Source of the DNA: Alsobacter soli
Lineage (GTDB): Bacteria > Pseudomonadota > Alphaproteobacteria > Rhizobiales > Beijerinckiaceae
Direction of reading: 5' to 3'
DNA length: 64,000 bases
Assembly: GCA_945883115.1 (NCBI GenBank)
Contig: CAMCXA010000001.1
Location: 62,001-126,000, forward strand
The position numbers were made by a program, and so were the translations under genes. The notes beneath the pieces were generated by a model. That model ran no database searches. It was given only the letters and a program-made list of their open reading frames with translations, and was not told the origin of the DNA. This document shows, one piece after another, positions 35,431 through 44,896 of the stretch (within the stretch, counting starts at the first letter, position 1; each line of letters opens with the position of its first letter).

Positions 35431-35853
35431 GTGGTTCCGTTCAATAGTTTGAGAAAGGTTATAAAGCCTGACTCGGAGTGGCGTGAAATTTTGACACCTG
35501 AGCAGTTTCGAATTGCTCGCGAGCATTCGACAGAGCGTGCTTGTTCCGGTCCCGGATGGGATGAAAAAAGAGATGGGCAATATGAGTGTGTTTGCTGCGA
35601 GACTGTATTGTTTGACTCGAGTTCGAAATATGAATCAGGATCTGGTTGGCCTAGTTTTTTTGAGCCGATTGACGATGAGGCAATAATTGAGCGACTGGAT
35701 GGTTCACTTGGAATGAGACGTGTCGAAGTGCTTTGTGCAACGTGCGACGCGCACTTGGGTCACGTTTTTCCGGATGGACCTCGGCCTACAGGACTTCGTT
35801 ATTGCATTAATGCTACAATTTTGCATTTTACACCCGCCGTCGGTCAAGAGTGA
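35431..35853 (+). CDS. msrB: Peptide-methionine (R)-S-oxide reductase
   Basis: About 140 aa. Repairs methionine-R-sulfoxide. Zinc cysteines in [11 protein letters not shown] and [12 protein letters not shown]; catalytic Cys in [23 protein letters not shown] is the substrate pocket. I choose GTG at 35431 because GGAGG sits five bases upstream; an ATG at 35419 is embedded in that site. Two genes upstream of sodB, so this part of the window carries two oxidative-stress enzymes. Confidence 0.95.
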   Translation: MVPFNSLRKVIKPDSEWREILTPEQFRIAREHSTERACSGPGWDEKRDGQYECVCCETVLFDSSSKYESGSGWPSFFEPIDDEAIIERLDGSLGMRRVEVLCATCDAHLGHVFPDGPRPTGLRYCINATILHFTPAVGQE

Positions 35854-36006
35854 ATTGTGGAGGCTCTAAGAACTACTCTATTTACAATGCGAGTTATTTT
35901 TTGCGGTAAATCTTCGATCGCATTCCGCTGAGTTTAACTTTGGTAGATTTTGGGTGTCGGGATTGCCCGAAGCCTAGAAAATGAATAAGATAGCATTGAA
36001 AAAATA

Positions 36007-36023
36007 TAACCGGCTGTCGGTTA
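36007..36023. promoter_or_regulatory. Inverted repeat upstream of sodB
   Basis: TAACCG-GCTGT-CGGTTA, perfect 6-bp arms, ends 21 bp before the sodB ATG and 6-10 bp before the AAGGAG ribosome-binding site. It could be an operator or a small 5' UTR hairpin. Confidence 0.4.
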
Positions 36024-36044
36024 AATTCTCTAAAGGAGCCAAAG

Positions 36045-36641
36045 ATGTTTACGCTAACAGATCTTCCTTACTCCCACGATGCTCTTCAGCCTTATATGTC
36101 AAAAGAGACACTCGAATATCACCACGATAAACATCATCTAGCCTATGTGAATAATGGCAACAATCTGATTAAGGGTTCGGAATGGGAAGGGAAGTCCATA
36201 GAAGATGTAGTTGTTGGATCTTTTGGTAAAAATGCGGGTTTGTTTAATAATGTAGGCCAACATTATAACCACAAGCATTTTTGGAATTGGATGAAGCCGA
36301 ATGGCGGTGGTTCAGTTCCGGGTAAGATTGAAAAGGCACTTGTCGAAAGTATAGGTTCTGTCGATAAATTCAAAGAGGACTTCATTGCTGCTGGTACGAC
36401 CCAGTTTGGATCGGGTTGGGCTTGGCTTTCCGTAAAAGATGGAAAGCTTGTTGTTTCAAAAACTCAAAACGGTGAAAGTCCTTTAGTACATGGTGCTAAG
36501 CCTATCCTCGGCGTTGACGTTTGGGAGCATTCTTATTACATTGATTATAGAAACAGACGCCCCGATTATTTAAAGGCTTTTGTAGAACATCTTATAAATT
36601 GGGATTATGTTCTTGAAATGTACGAAAATGCTACTTCGTGA
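36045..36641 (+). CDS. sodB: Superoxide dismutase (Fe/Mn type)
   Basis: 198 aa. Metal ligands in HHDKHHLAYV, HYNHKHFWNWM, and DVWEHSYYIDY (Asp and His). Fe versus Mn cannot be assigned with certainty; the FGSGWAWL stretch with an upstream Gln (TTQFGSGW) is compatible with the iron branch. Strong AAGGAG precedes ATG. It is followed by an unusually long perfect hairpin. Confidence 0.95.
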   Translation: MFTLTDLPYSHDALQPYMSKETLEYHHDKHHLAYVNNGNNLIKGSEWEGKSIEDVVVGSFGKNAGLFNNVGQHYNHKHFWNWMKPNGGGSVPGKIEKALVESIGSVDKFKEDFIAAGTTQFGSGWAWLSVKDGKLVVSKTQNGESPLVHGAKPILGVDVWEHSYYIDYRNRRPDYLKAFVEHLINWDYVLEMYENATS

Positions 36642-36657
36642 ATAGATAAGCGAGACC

Positions 36658-36702
36658 AATGAACAATTAGATCAGGCTTTGAGCCTGATCTAATTGTTCA
36701 TT
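36658..36702 (+). terminator. Long perfect hairpin after sodB (terminator)
   Basis: Two arms of 20 bp are perfectly complementary around the five-base loop TTTGA (36678-36682). The 5' arm starts 17 bp past the sodB stop. The right arm is followed by TTAAATAA. A stem this long is unusual for a simple terminator and could also protect the mRNA 3' end. Confidence 0.75.
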
Positions 36703-36916
36703 TTAAATAATCGATGCAGCAAAAATTGTTAATATTTGTTGAGGCAAGAAATGTTATTTAATTTATTAACTTGTTGATTATTTGTCTCGCAGTTCGAGTA
36801 TTTGAAATCTGATTTTAACAGACTTTGAAAGGAATAAGATCGAACAACCCTAATCCTATCTGAGCAAAATTGAATTATCGATCCCTCCAACTCGACTTCC
36901 TGAGAAAATCCAAGGT

Positions 36917-38440
36917 ATGATTAGATCAATAATGTCGGTCGGTGGATTGACCTTACTCTCAAGGATCACCGGGTTTGCCCGAGATATTGTTTTAGCTTCA
37001 TTTCTCGGAGCTGGATTAGTTGCTGATGCGTTTGTAGTCGCGCAACGACTTCCTAATCATTTGAGATCTATATTCGGCGAGGGCGCTTTCAATTCGGCTT
37101 TTGTTCCGGCTTATTCACGAGAGATGGCAATTCATGGTTCTGCGAAAGCTCAAAATTTTGCAGGAAAAATATTATCGGTTCTTGTAGCGACCCTAACGAT
37201 CTTGAGCATCTTTGCGTTGTGGCAAATGCCTTTGGTTATTGAGCTATTAGCCCCCGGATTTTCGAATGATCCTAATAAATATGCACTTACGATCGAACTG
37301 ACGCGGATAACCTTTCCATATCTGCTACTTGTTTCGATCGTTACTCTGTTATCAGGTGTTCTTAATGCCCATAATCGGTTTGCTTCGGCTGCCGCTGCGC
37401 CAATTTTACTCAATGTTTCTGTTGTCGTTTTTGTCGGCTTTGCCTTTTTATTTCCCAGTGCCGGACACGCAGCAGCTTGGGGAGTAACGATCGCAGGAAT
37501 TTTTGAAATTCTAATATTGCTAGTAAACGCTCGGCGGGCGGGCTGTTTACCCAAATTTCAATGGCCTATCCTTGATACCTCATTACGTGGATTTTTCAGA
37601 TCACTTGGCCCAGCAGTGGTAAGTTCGGGGGGTATCCAGATTGCAATGTTTGCCGACACAATTCTAGCATCATTAATGCCCACTGGGTCTGTATCGGCAA
37701 TATATTATGCTGATAGAATATACCAGTTGCCTGTCGGTATTATTGCTGTCGCGGCAGGAACCGTATTATTACCTGTAATGAGCAAGCACCTCGGTGTTGA
37801 AGACACGGCTAAGGCTGAAAGAGCGCAGAATAAAGTCATCGGAATGACATTTGCTTTGACGCTACCTTTTTTTGTTGCATTTATATTGATACCTGATTTG
37901 ATTTTTGACGCGTTGTTCTTGCATGGTGCTTTCACAAAAGAAGCGTCACTTGCTGCTTCTAGTGTTCTTTCGGCTTATGCGTTGGGGCTAATCCCTATAA
38001 TGCTGCTGAGACCAGTTTCTTACGGTTTTCTGGCTAGACAAGATACATATTCCCCATTGATCGCCTCTGTTTTTGGAATTGGATCAAATGTCTTTTTGAA
38101 ATTCTTGCTCTACGCCGAGTTTGGTGCGGCGGGACTAGCCTACGCGACAGCAATGGGGGCTTGGGTTACTTTTGCGATTCTGGGATATCTGGGATTTCGA
38201 AAAAAATATCTCCGTATTGATCGTTCTCTAATACGCATAATTTTTTCAACACTAATTTCAGCGTGTATATTGGCATCATTTACGTATTTTATGTCCTCAA
38301 CAATTTTTAATTCAATCATTTATAATGAAAAATTGAGTGCAGTTCTTAATCTTATTGCACTAAGTGTTTCGGGTTTTGTTATTTATTCAACTTGTTTTTT
38401 GATTTTTATAAAAATGATTTTTCGAAGCAAAATATCATGA
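36917..38440 (+). CDS. murJ: Lipid II flippase MurJ
   Basis: 507 aa and about 14 hydrophobic segments. MOP-superfamily flippase that moves lipid II to the periplasmic side for peptidoglycan synthesis. Diagnostic N-terminus: LTLLSRITGFARDIVLASFL, followed by AFVVAQRLPNHLRSIFGEGA and FNSAFVPAYSRE. The third-loop region includes IYYADRIYQLPVGIIAVAAG. It is essential in most bacteria. It lies in the AT-rich middle block and is monocistronic between the sodB hairpin and a terminator at 38485. Confidence 0.95.
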   Translation: MIRSIMSVGGLTLLSRITGFARDIVLASFLGAGLVADAFVVAQRLPNHLRSIFGEGAFNSAFVPAYSREMAIHGSAKAQNFAGKILSVLVATLTILSIFALWQMPLVIELLAPGFSNDPNKYALTIELTRITFPYLLLVSIVTLLSGVLNAHNRFASAAAAPILLNVSVVVFVGFAFLFPSAGHAAAWGVTIAGIFEILILLVNARRAGCLPKFQWPILDTSLRGFFRSLGPAVVSSGGIQIAMFADTILASLMPTGSVSAIYYADRIYQLPVGIIAVAAGTVLLPVMSKHLGVEDTAKAERAQNKVIGMTFALTLPFFVAFILIPDLIFDALFLHGAFTKEASLAASSVLSAYALGLIPIMLLRPVSYGFLARQDTYSPLIASVFGIGSNVFLKFLLYAEFGAAGLAYATAMGAWVTFAILGYLGFRKKYLRIDRSLIRIIFSTLISACILASFTYFMSSTIFNSIIYNEKLSAVLNLIALSVSGFVIYSTCFLIFIKMIFRSKIS

Positions 38441-38484
38441 AAATGTAGATAAATAATTCTCTAAATCATTTTGTTGCCTTAATC

Positions 38485-38520
38485 GCTTTGAGGCGCTTTT
38501 ATCTTGATGCGCCTCAAAGC
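38485..38520. terminator. Hairpin between convergent murJ and mmsA
   Basis: GCTTTGAGGCGC and GCGCCTCAAAGC form a perfect 12-bp stem with a 12-nt loop, 44 bp after murJ and 21 bp after mmsA. A two-way terminator is the simplest reading. No long U-tract follows on either side. Confidence 0.6.
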
Positions 38521-38541
38521 AAGTTGCTAAATTTTGGAATT

Positions 38542-40041
38542 TTATCTCATTGTTGGAATCACAAATTCCGCACCGTCTTTTATGCCTGAAGGCCAGCGCG
38601 ATGTGACTGTTTTTGTCTTTGTGTAAAAGCGGAACGCATCCGGACCATGTTGGTTCAGGTCGCCAAATCCAGAGCGCTTCCAGCCGCCGAAGGTATAGTA
38701 CGCTAGTGGAACTGGGATCGGGACATTGATTCCAACCATACCTACCTGAACTTTTGAAGCAAAATCGCGTGCTGCGTCGCCGTCACGCGTATAAATTGCA
38801 ACTCCGTTGCCGTACTCATGATCGTTCGCTAATGCAAGACCTTCTGCATAATCCTGCGCCCTAACCACTGATAATACAGGTCCGAATATTTCTTCCTTAT
38901 AGATGCGCATATCTTTTGTTACATTGTCGAACAGGCATCCACCCATATAGTAACCGCTCTCATAACCTTGGAGTTTGAAGTTTCGTCCATCGACTTTAAG
39001 TGCGGCACCTTCCTTGATGCCGAGGTCTACGTACGCTTTCACCTTTTCTAGGTGCGCTTGGGTAACTAGTGGACCAAAATCTGCTGAAGGATCAAGCGAG
39101 GTCCCAACCTTTAAACTTTCCACGCGGGGGATCAGAGCTTCAATCAAGCGATCTGCTGTGGCTTTTCCAATAGGGACTGCGACAGATATGGCCATGCAAC
39201 GCTCTCCAGCTGATCCATATCCTGCTCCCATTAATGCATCGACTGCCTGATCCATGTCCGCATCGGGCATGATAATCATATGGTTTTTTGCGCCGCCAAA
39301 GCATTGAACACGCTTTCCTGCTGCAGTTCCACGCGTGTACACGTACTCTGCAATCGGCGTCGAACCCACAAAGCCGATTGCTTTAACGTCGGGATCATCG
39401 AGTAGGGCATCAACTGCTTCTTTGTCGCCGTTGACGACATTGAGAATACCAGCCGGGAGGCCTGCTTCAATAAAGAGTTCTGCAATACGAAGGGGCACAC
39501 CAATGTCACGTTCGGAGGGTTTTAGGATAAATGCATTTCCCGCGACAATTGCGGGTGCGCATTTCCATAATGGGATCATTGCAGGAAAATTAAATGGCGT
39601 AATGCCCGCCACTACACCTAATGGTTGGCGCATCGAGTACATGTCAATTCCTGGGCCCGCGCCATCCGTAAACTCGCCTTTGAGCAAGTGAGGGGCGGCG
39701 ATGCAAAATTCAACAACCTCAAGCCCTCTTTGGATATCTCCTTTCGCATCGGCAATAGTTTTTCCGTGCTCGCGGGCGAGGAGAGTGGCAAGTGCGTCGT
39801 ACTCGGCGTTAGCTAGTTCGAGAAACTTCATCATCACTCTGGCACGACGTTGAGGATTAGTGGCTGCCCATGCTGGCTGCGCCGCCTTTGCGTTCTCAAC
39901 CGCAAATCTCACTTCATCCTTGGATGCAAGTGGAACTTTTGATGCAATCTCGCCAGTCATTGGCCAGAATGCATCTGCAAATCGTCCTGACGTGCCTTTT
40001 ATATGTTTGCCGCCAATGAAGTGGGAAAGCTCTTGAATCAT
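38542..40041 (-). CDS. mmsA: CoA-acylating methylmalonate-semialdehyde dehydrogenase
   Basis: About 499 aa; also called IolA. Converts malonate or methylmalonate semialdehyde to acetyl- or propionyl-CoA in valine and inositol breakdown. Aldehyde dehydrogenase fold with FGGAKNHMIIMPDADMDQAV, catalytic Cys in GSAGERCMAISVAV, and the MmsA-specific MYSMRQPLGVVAGITPFNFP. I start at ATG 40041 with GGAG seven bases upstream; another ATG is at 40053. Divergent from a LysR gene. Confidence 0.94.
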   Translation of the reverse strand: MIQELSHFIGGKHIKGTSGRFADAFWPMTGEIASKVPLASKDEVRFAVENAKAAQPAWAATNPQRRARVMMKFLELANAEYDALATLLAREHGKTIADAKGDIQRGLEVVEFCIAAPHLLKGEFTDGAGPGIDMYSMRQPLGVVAGITPFNFPAMIPLWKCAPAIVAGNAFILKPSERDIGVPLRIAELFIEAGLPAGILNVVNGDKEAVDALLDDPDVKAIGFVGSTPIAEYVYTRGTAAGKRVQCFGGAKNHMIIMPDADMDQAVDALMGAGYGSAGERCMAISVAVPIGKATADRLIEALIPRVESLKVGTSLDPSADFGPLVTQAHLEKVKAYVDLGIKEGAALKVDGRNFKLQGYESGYYMGGCLFDNVTKDMRIYKEEIFGPVLSVVRAQDYAEGLALANDHEYGNGVAIYTRDGDAARDFASKVQVGMVGINVPIPVPLAYYTFGGWKRSGFGDLNQHGPDAFRFYTKTKTVTSRWPSGIKDGAEFVIPTMR

Positions 40042-40104
40042 TACAATCTCCATTTTGTATGGATTATTTATGCCTTATGATTTAACGCACAACAATAGCG
40101 TATC

Positions 40105-40123
40105 TTGCGCATCAATTGTGCAA
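40105..40123. promoter_or_regulatory. LysR-type operator between mmsA and lysR
   Basis: TTGCGCA-TCAAT-TGTGCAA, an inverted repeat with one mismatch, fits the T-N11-A LysR box. It sits between the divergent genes, 14 bp from the lysR ATG. Likely autoregulation and control of mmsA. Confidence 0.5.
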
Positions 40124-40136
40124 AAAGAGGCATTAA

Positions 40137-41018
40137 ATGGATTGGGATCAAACTAGGATATTTTTGGCAGTCGCTCGCCAGGGGCAGTTTTTGGCTGCGG
40201 CAAGATCACTTTCTCTGGATCACACGACGGTCAGTCGAAGAATGAATGCATTGGAAGCCTCGCTCGGCGCAAAATTATTTGAAAGAACGACTAGTGGCTG
40301 TCGATTAACAGCTGTTGGAGAAAGTTTCTTAATCGTTGCGGAACGTATTGAAACGGAGTTTCTAAGAGTACAAACAGAAATTTCAGGTCATGATGTTGCT
40401 ATTTCCGGAACAATTCGGATAGGCACGCCAGATGGTTTTGGAACCTACATACTTGCCAAGTTTTTAGGCGATTTTATTGATCAAAATCCGAATTTGAGAG
40501 TTCAACTTGTACCACTACCTCGGGCGTTTTCGCTTTCCAAAAGAGAAGCGGATATTGCGATAACAATTGAACCGCCGACCGAAGGAAAGATTACAGTTCG
40601 AAAGCTGACTGATTATACCCTGAGCCTCTACGCATCACGGACATATTTTGATCGTCATGAAACGATCTCAAATATAGGCGATATCTCAAAACACAGGATC
40701 GTGACCTACGTTCCAGATCTGATTTATACTCGTGCGCTTGATTATCTTGATGAATTAAAAATTGAATCGGAAAAGCATTTCGAGTGTGCTGCTATGATTG
40801 GTCAAATTGAAGCTGTTCGAAGCGGGATAGGTATTGGAGTTCTGCATGATTATATTGCTCGAAATGATCCTGATTTTGTTAGAATACTTCCCGAACATTC
40901 GATAAGGCGTGCATATTGGATAGTTGCGCACAACGATGTCCGGGATTTGGCGAGAGTTCGACTTGTTTATGATTATATAGTCGACCTAACCTCAAGGTTA
41001 CGCAGCAATTTTGCATAA
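40137..41018 (+). CDS. LysR family regulator divergent to mmsA
   Basis: 293 aa. N-terminal HTH WDQTRIFLAVARQGQFLAAARS-LSLDHTTVSRRMNALEASLG; substrate domain begins ISGTIRIGTPDGFGTYILAKFL. Likely controls mmsA across the 95-bp gap and its LysR-like box. Convergent with iolB. Confidence 0.9.
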   Translation: MDWDQTRIFLAVARQGQFLAAARSLSLDHTTVSRRMNALEASLGAKLFERTTSGCRLTAVGESFLIVAERIETEFLRVQTEISGHDVAISGTIRIGTPDGFGTYILAKFLGDFIDQNPNLRVQLVPLPRAFSLSKREADIAITIEPPTEGKITVRKLTDYTLSLYASRTYFDRHETISNIGDISKHRIVTYVPDLIYTRALDYLDELKIESEKHFECAAMIGQIEAVRSGIGIGVLHDYIARNDPDFVRILPEHSIRRAYWIVAHNDVRDLARVRLVYDYIVDLTSRLRSNFA

Positions 41019-41027
41019 AATTTGAAC

Positions 41028-41828
41028 TTACCACCCAAGAAATGCATGCTCCGGTGCCATTGAGAATTTCCATGATTTGATCGGGCCAGCCATGACGTTG
41101 AGATAATACAAATCAAATCCGTGAGGGGCACTAACAGGGTGATACCCGCGAGGAACAAGCACCACATCGCGATCTGAAATAGCCATTGTTTCGTCTATCG
41201 CTCGATCATCGGTGTATACACGCTGAAAGCCAAACCCTTGTGGTGGATTCAAGCGATGATAGTATGTTTCTTCCAGATAGGTCTCTTTTGGAAACGCGTC
41301 AGTATCATGTTTGTGGGGCGGGTAACTGGACCAGTTGCCACCAGGAGTGATGACCTCGACCACCAAGAGGGTTTCCGCGTGCGGCGAGCTGTCTGGCAAG
41401 ATGTTGCGAACATGCCGTGTGTTGGTTCCCTTTCCGCGCGTTTCTTCAACTACATCACTCGGCGGAATTAGTCGCGGAGGCAATTTACCTGTCGCGGGTG
41501 CCTTACATACAGTAAATTCAAGAGTGGTTAGAGCTTGCAAATGCCAACTCGACTTGGCCGGCACATAGACCGACCATGGTAGGGAATCGAAAGGGGAATT
41601 TCGTGCGCCAATTATTCCGAAATCAACACTTTCTGCCCTAACTGTGGCCGACCCTGAAATGAGCACAAGGCATACTTCGTTTCCAAGTGTTTCATGGCTT
41701 ACCGTTTCGCCAGCCTCGATCTTGTAAACGTCAAAGCCGACATAAGACCAGTTTGCTGTCTCAGGAGTAATCGAATGAATCTTACCATCGGGGGCAGAGA
41801 GATTCGGGCGCTGTAGTAATTTTAACAT
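41028..41828 (-). CDS. iolB: 5-deoxy-glucuronate isomerase
   Basis: 266 aa, cupin fold. Third-stage isomerase of myo-inositol catabolism. Metal-binding cupin residues YPPHKHDTDAFPKETYLEE (His-x-His, Glu), with HHRL-type YYHRLNPPQGFGFQRVYTDD and VPRGYHPVSAPHGFDLYYLNVMAGP at the C-terminus. Only iolB and mmsA of the pathway are in the window. The gap to the ppc end is 35 bp on the same strand. Confidence 0.93.
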   Translation of the reverse strand: MLKLLQRPNLSAPDGKIHSITPETANWSYVGFDVYKIEAGETVSHETLGNEVCLVLISGSATVRAESVDFGIIGARNSPFDSLPWSVYVPAKSSWHLQALTTLEFTVCKAPATGKLPPRLIPPSDVVEETRGKGTNTRHVRNILPDSSPHAETLLVVEVITPGGNWSSYPPHKHDTDAFPKETYLEETYYHRLNPPQGFGFQRVYTDDRAIDETMAISDRDVVLVPRGYHPVSAPHGFDLYYLNVMAGPIKSWKFSMAPEHAFLGW

Positions 41829-41863
41829 TTTCTATGGCCAAGCATTTAGGTGTTTGATAAAAT

Positions 41864-44653
41864 TTACCCGCTATTTCTCAATCCGGCTGATATTCCATTT
41901 ATGGTTAGCTGAATTCCCTGAAGCATTAGATCTCCGCCAGATTTAGATCGATGTTGTTTGAGTAACTCTACCTGAACATGATTAAGTGGGTCGAGATATG
42001 GGAACCTATTCCTTATTGAGCGATCAAGAAGGGGGTTTTTTTCTAAAAGGCTTGATTGCTTTGTAATGTTTAGAAGCATTTCTATCGAGTCTGTCCACTC
42101 TTGCTTAATTCGACCAAAAATCTGATCGCGTAATACCTTATCCGGTGTCAATTCTGCATATCTGGAAGCTATTGCGATAGAACTTTTTGAAAGTACCATG
42201 TCCATGTTCGACAGCAGTGTCCGGAAAAATGGCCATTCAGAAGCCATCTCCTGCAGGAAGGGTAGTCCCTTGTCAGGATAATTCTCAATCCAAAACTTTA
42301 CAGAGGAGCCAAATCCATACCACCCCGGAAGCATTAGGCGGCATTGCGCCCAACTGAATACCCATGGGATCGCCCTTAAGTCTTCAATCTTTCTGGTTTG
42401 GGTTCGTGAGGCTGGACGGCTGCCGATATTGAGTGTGGCAATCTCGGTTATTACAGTTGAATTCCAGAAATAGTCTAAAAATCCGTCCGTTTCATATACA
42501 AGTTTTCGGTAACTTTGATAAGCATTTGCCGATAAAACTTCCATCGCATCAAGATAATCATCTTTTGGTGCTGGTTTATCGGGGTTAAGTATACTTGCCT
42601 CAAGCGTTGCTGCTGCAATGATTTCCAAATTACGCCGCCCTACCTCGGCGTTTGAGTATTTGCTGGCGATTATTTCACCTTGCTCAGTAATTCTTATGCT
42701 ACCGGATACTGCCCCCCCAGGCTGTGCAAGAATTGCATCATAACTTGGGCCACCCCCACGACCAACAGAGCCTCCACGACCATGGAACAGGCGTAACTTT
42801 ACACGATGCTTATGGAACACTTCGACTAGTTTGATTTCAGCTTTGTAAAGTTCCCATCCCGACGTCACAAATCCGCCGTCCTTGTTGCTGTCGGAATAGC
42901 CGAGCATGACTTCCTGCAAGTCATTTCGGCTGCTTATTAGCTTCCGATACGCAGGCAGGGAGAGGAGTTTATCGATTACCTCGGCGCAAAATCTTAAGTC
43001 ATTTATTGTTTCAAAAAGCGGGACGATGTTCATCGAACTCTTGCCGTTCGAATCAATAAGGCCGAATTCCTTCAACAGGATAGCAAGTTCCAGAATATCC
43101 GAAACGCCCTCAGCTTTGGAAATTATGCAATTTGTTATGACGTCCGTGCCATACTGCTCGTGGGCACTTGCCGCAGTCTTGAATACAGCAAGTTCACCTT
43201 TGGTTTCCGGACTATACTCAATATGCGGTGACAAAAGTGGTCGGGGGTTCACCAGCTCAGCGAGCAATAAACTGATACGCTGATCTTCCGTGAGCGAAAG
43301 ATAATCAATTGAAGGGTTGATTGAGTGGATGAGTTCATTGATTGTCCTTTCATGGACTGCGGAGTTTTGCCGTAAATCCAATACGGCAAGATGGAAACCG
43401 AAACAGTCTACTGCTCGTCTCAGGTGCCTCAAGCGACCTCGGGCCAATACACCTGATCCGTTCTCCCGCAATGAATTATTAATTTTATCGAGATCATTTT
43501 TAAATTCGAGCGGTGAAGTGTAGCAATCGCTTCGATCTGCATTTTTTGGATGGCCGCTGTCCTCAATCGACTGTCTTGTTACATGAAGCCTTTCAATGAT
43601 CCTTGATATTGCTAATCTGTAAGGCTCTCGACGCCGATGCGGAGAAGCATCGGTCGTTTGCGCTGCTAATTCCTTTATGTCTTGTGTGACCGTTACAATG
43701 CCTTCACTAATGGGAAGTTCAGATGATAATCTGCTTAATTCTTCAAGATAAAAGCTAAAAATTCGGTCGGCATGCATTTTGAGTGTATTTTCTAGGACTT
43801 CAGCTGTCACGAAGGGATTTCCATCGCGGTCACCGCCTATCCAGCTTCCCATTCGAAAGAACGTGCCGATTTCTTCTCGGAGGGAATAATTTGAAAGACG
43901 ATGGATATAGTCTTCTACAAAACCGTGTAATCGCGGCACTTCTGTGAGAAAGGTGTAGTCATAGTAAGAAAGCCCGTTATCGACCTCGTCCAAAACTGTG
44001 AGCTTTGTCTCCCTCAGCATGTTTGTTTGCCAAAGTGTTAAGACGGAGCGTCTGAGTTGTTCGTCACTTTCGGCAGCTTCTTCTGGTGTCGCAATTATTC
44101 TGTCTCTCTTGTCCAGGAGATCAGCAATCTCGCGCTCTCGCGTCAAAGTGCTCTTCCGTCGAACCTCAGTTGGGTGAGCGGTTAGAACAGGACTGATCAA
44201 AGAGTCGCTGAAAAATGCTTGTAATTCAGGCGCAGAAACGCCTGTTTTTTGAGCATGATCGAGAGAAAAGGCCAGAGAACCAACTCTTGGTGACGATCCC
44301 AAAATTGCGTGGGCCCGAGTGCGACGGATGTGATGCTGGTCTTCCGCAATGTTGGCTAGGTGCGAAAAATAACTGAATGCCCTTAGAATCTGGATGGTTT
44401 GAGTCGGTGATAAACTGTTTAGGATACTTTCAAGTTCGTTCCGTGCTGGGGCGTCGTTATCTCGATGAAAGCGAATGGATGTTTGCCGAATTCGCTCGAC
44501 AAGGTCGAAAATATCTTCACCTTCTTGAGTTCTAACTGTGTCTCCCAGAATTCTACCCAAGAGCCGAATGTCGTCGCGAAGTGGGCGGTCTTTCTCAATT
44601 TCTATATCTAACTGTCGGATATCCGAGGCGCCAGGAGTTGAGTTTTTTTTCAT
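41864..44653 (-). CDS. ppc: Phosphoenolpyruvate carboxylase
   Basis: About 929 aa. Carboxylates PEP to oxaloacetate to replenish the TCA cycle. Conserved: [14 protein letters not shown] (catalytic His), [61 protein letters not shown], and IGSRPASR. The C-terminal [15 protein letters not shown] matches the allosteric end. I start at [11 protein letters not shown] (44653); an earlier ATG at 44716 adds 21 residues without a ribosome-binding site. Confidence 0.96.
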   Translation of the reverse strand: MKKNSTPGASDIRQLDIEIEKDRPLRDDIRLLGRILGDTVRTQEGEDIFDLVERIRQTSIRFHRDNDAPARNELESILNSLSPTQTIQILRAFSYFSHLANIAEDQHHIRRTRAHAILGSSPRVGSLAFSLDHAQKTGVSAPELQAFFSDSLISPVLTAHPTEVRRKSTLTREREIADLLDKRDRIIATPEEAAESDEQLRRSVLTLWQTNMLRETKLTVLDEVDNGLSYYDYTFLTEVPRLHGFVEDYIHRLSNYSLREEIGTFFRMGSWIGGDRDGNPFVTAEVLENTLKMHADRIFSFYLEELSRLSSELPISEGIVTVTQDIKELAAQTTDASPHRRREPYRLAISRIIERLHVTRQSIEDSGHPKNADRSDCYTSPLEFKNDLDKINNSLRENGSGVLARGRLRHLRRAVDCFGFHLAVLDLRQNSAVHERTINELIHSINPSIDYLSLTEDQRISLLLAELVNPRPLLSPHIEYSPETKGELAVFKTAASAHEQYGTDVITNCIISKAEGVSDILELAILLKEFGLIDSNGKSSMNIVPLFETINDLRFCAEVIDKLLSLPAYRKLISSRNDLQEVMLGYSDSNKDGGFVTSGWELYKAEIKLVEVFHKHRVKLRLFHGRGGSVGRGGGPSYDAILAQPGGAVSGSIRITEQGEIIASKYSNAEVGRRNLEIIAAATLEASILNPDKPAPKDDYLDAMEVLSANAYQSYRKLVYETDGFLDYFWNSTVITEIATLNIGSRPASRTQTRKIEDLRAIPWVFSWAQCRLMLPGWYGFGSSVKFWIENYPDKGLPFLQEMASEWPFFRTLLSNMDMVLSKSSIAIASRYAELTPDKVLRDQIFGRIKQEWTDSIEMLLNITKQSSLLEKNPLLDRSIRNRFPYLDPLNHVQVELLKQHRSKSGGDLMLQGIQLTINGISAGLRNSG

Positions 44654-44828
44654 TCTTCGAGCTTCCGTTCGTAATTTCACGCTAATCTTATTTGAGAATG
44701 CTTCATCAATACACATGCCAATTACGTCAAGTTATTTTGACGTGCCCGTTATTTTCGAGATCCAATTCGAACGGTGGCACGGCGTAATATTGCAATCATC
44801 GACTTGACAAGAAATCAATCTCGTGTGG

Positions 44829-44854
44829 AAATCCTGACCAATTGGTCAGGATTT
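44829..44854. promoter_or_regulatory. 26-bp perfect palindrome upstream of preTA (RutR-like)
   Basis: The centre reads CCTGACCA-AT-TGGTCAGG and the match extends to 13 bp on each side (26 bp). TGACCA-NN-TGGTCA is the core consensus known for RutR, a TetR regulator of pyrimidine use. A TTGACA box lies at 44804-44809, 20 bp upstream, so the site would overlap the -10 region. The next gene is preT. Confidence 0.65.
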
Positions 44855-44896
44855 AAAAAATTGGCTCTCAAATCATAATTCATATGGAGGAAAGCG

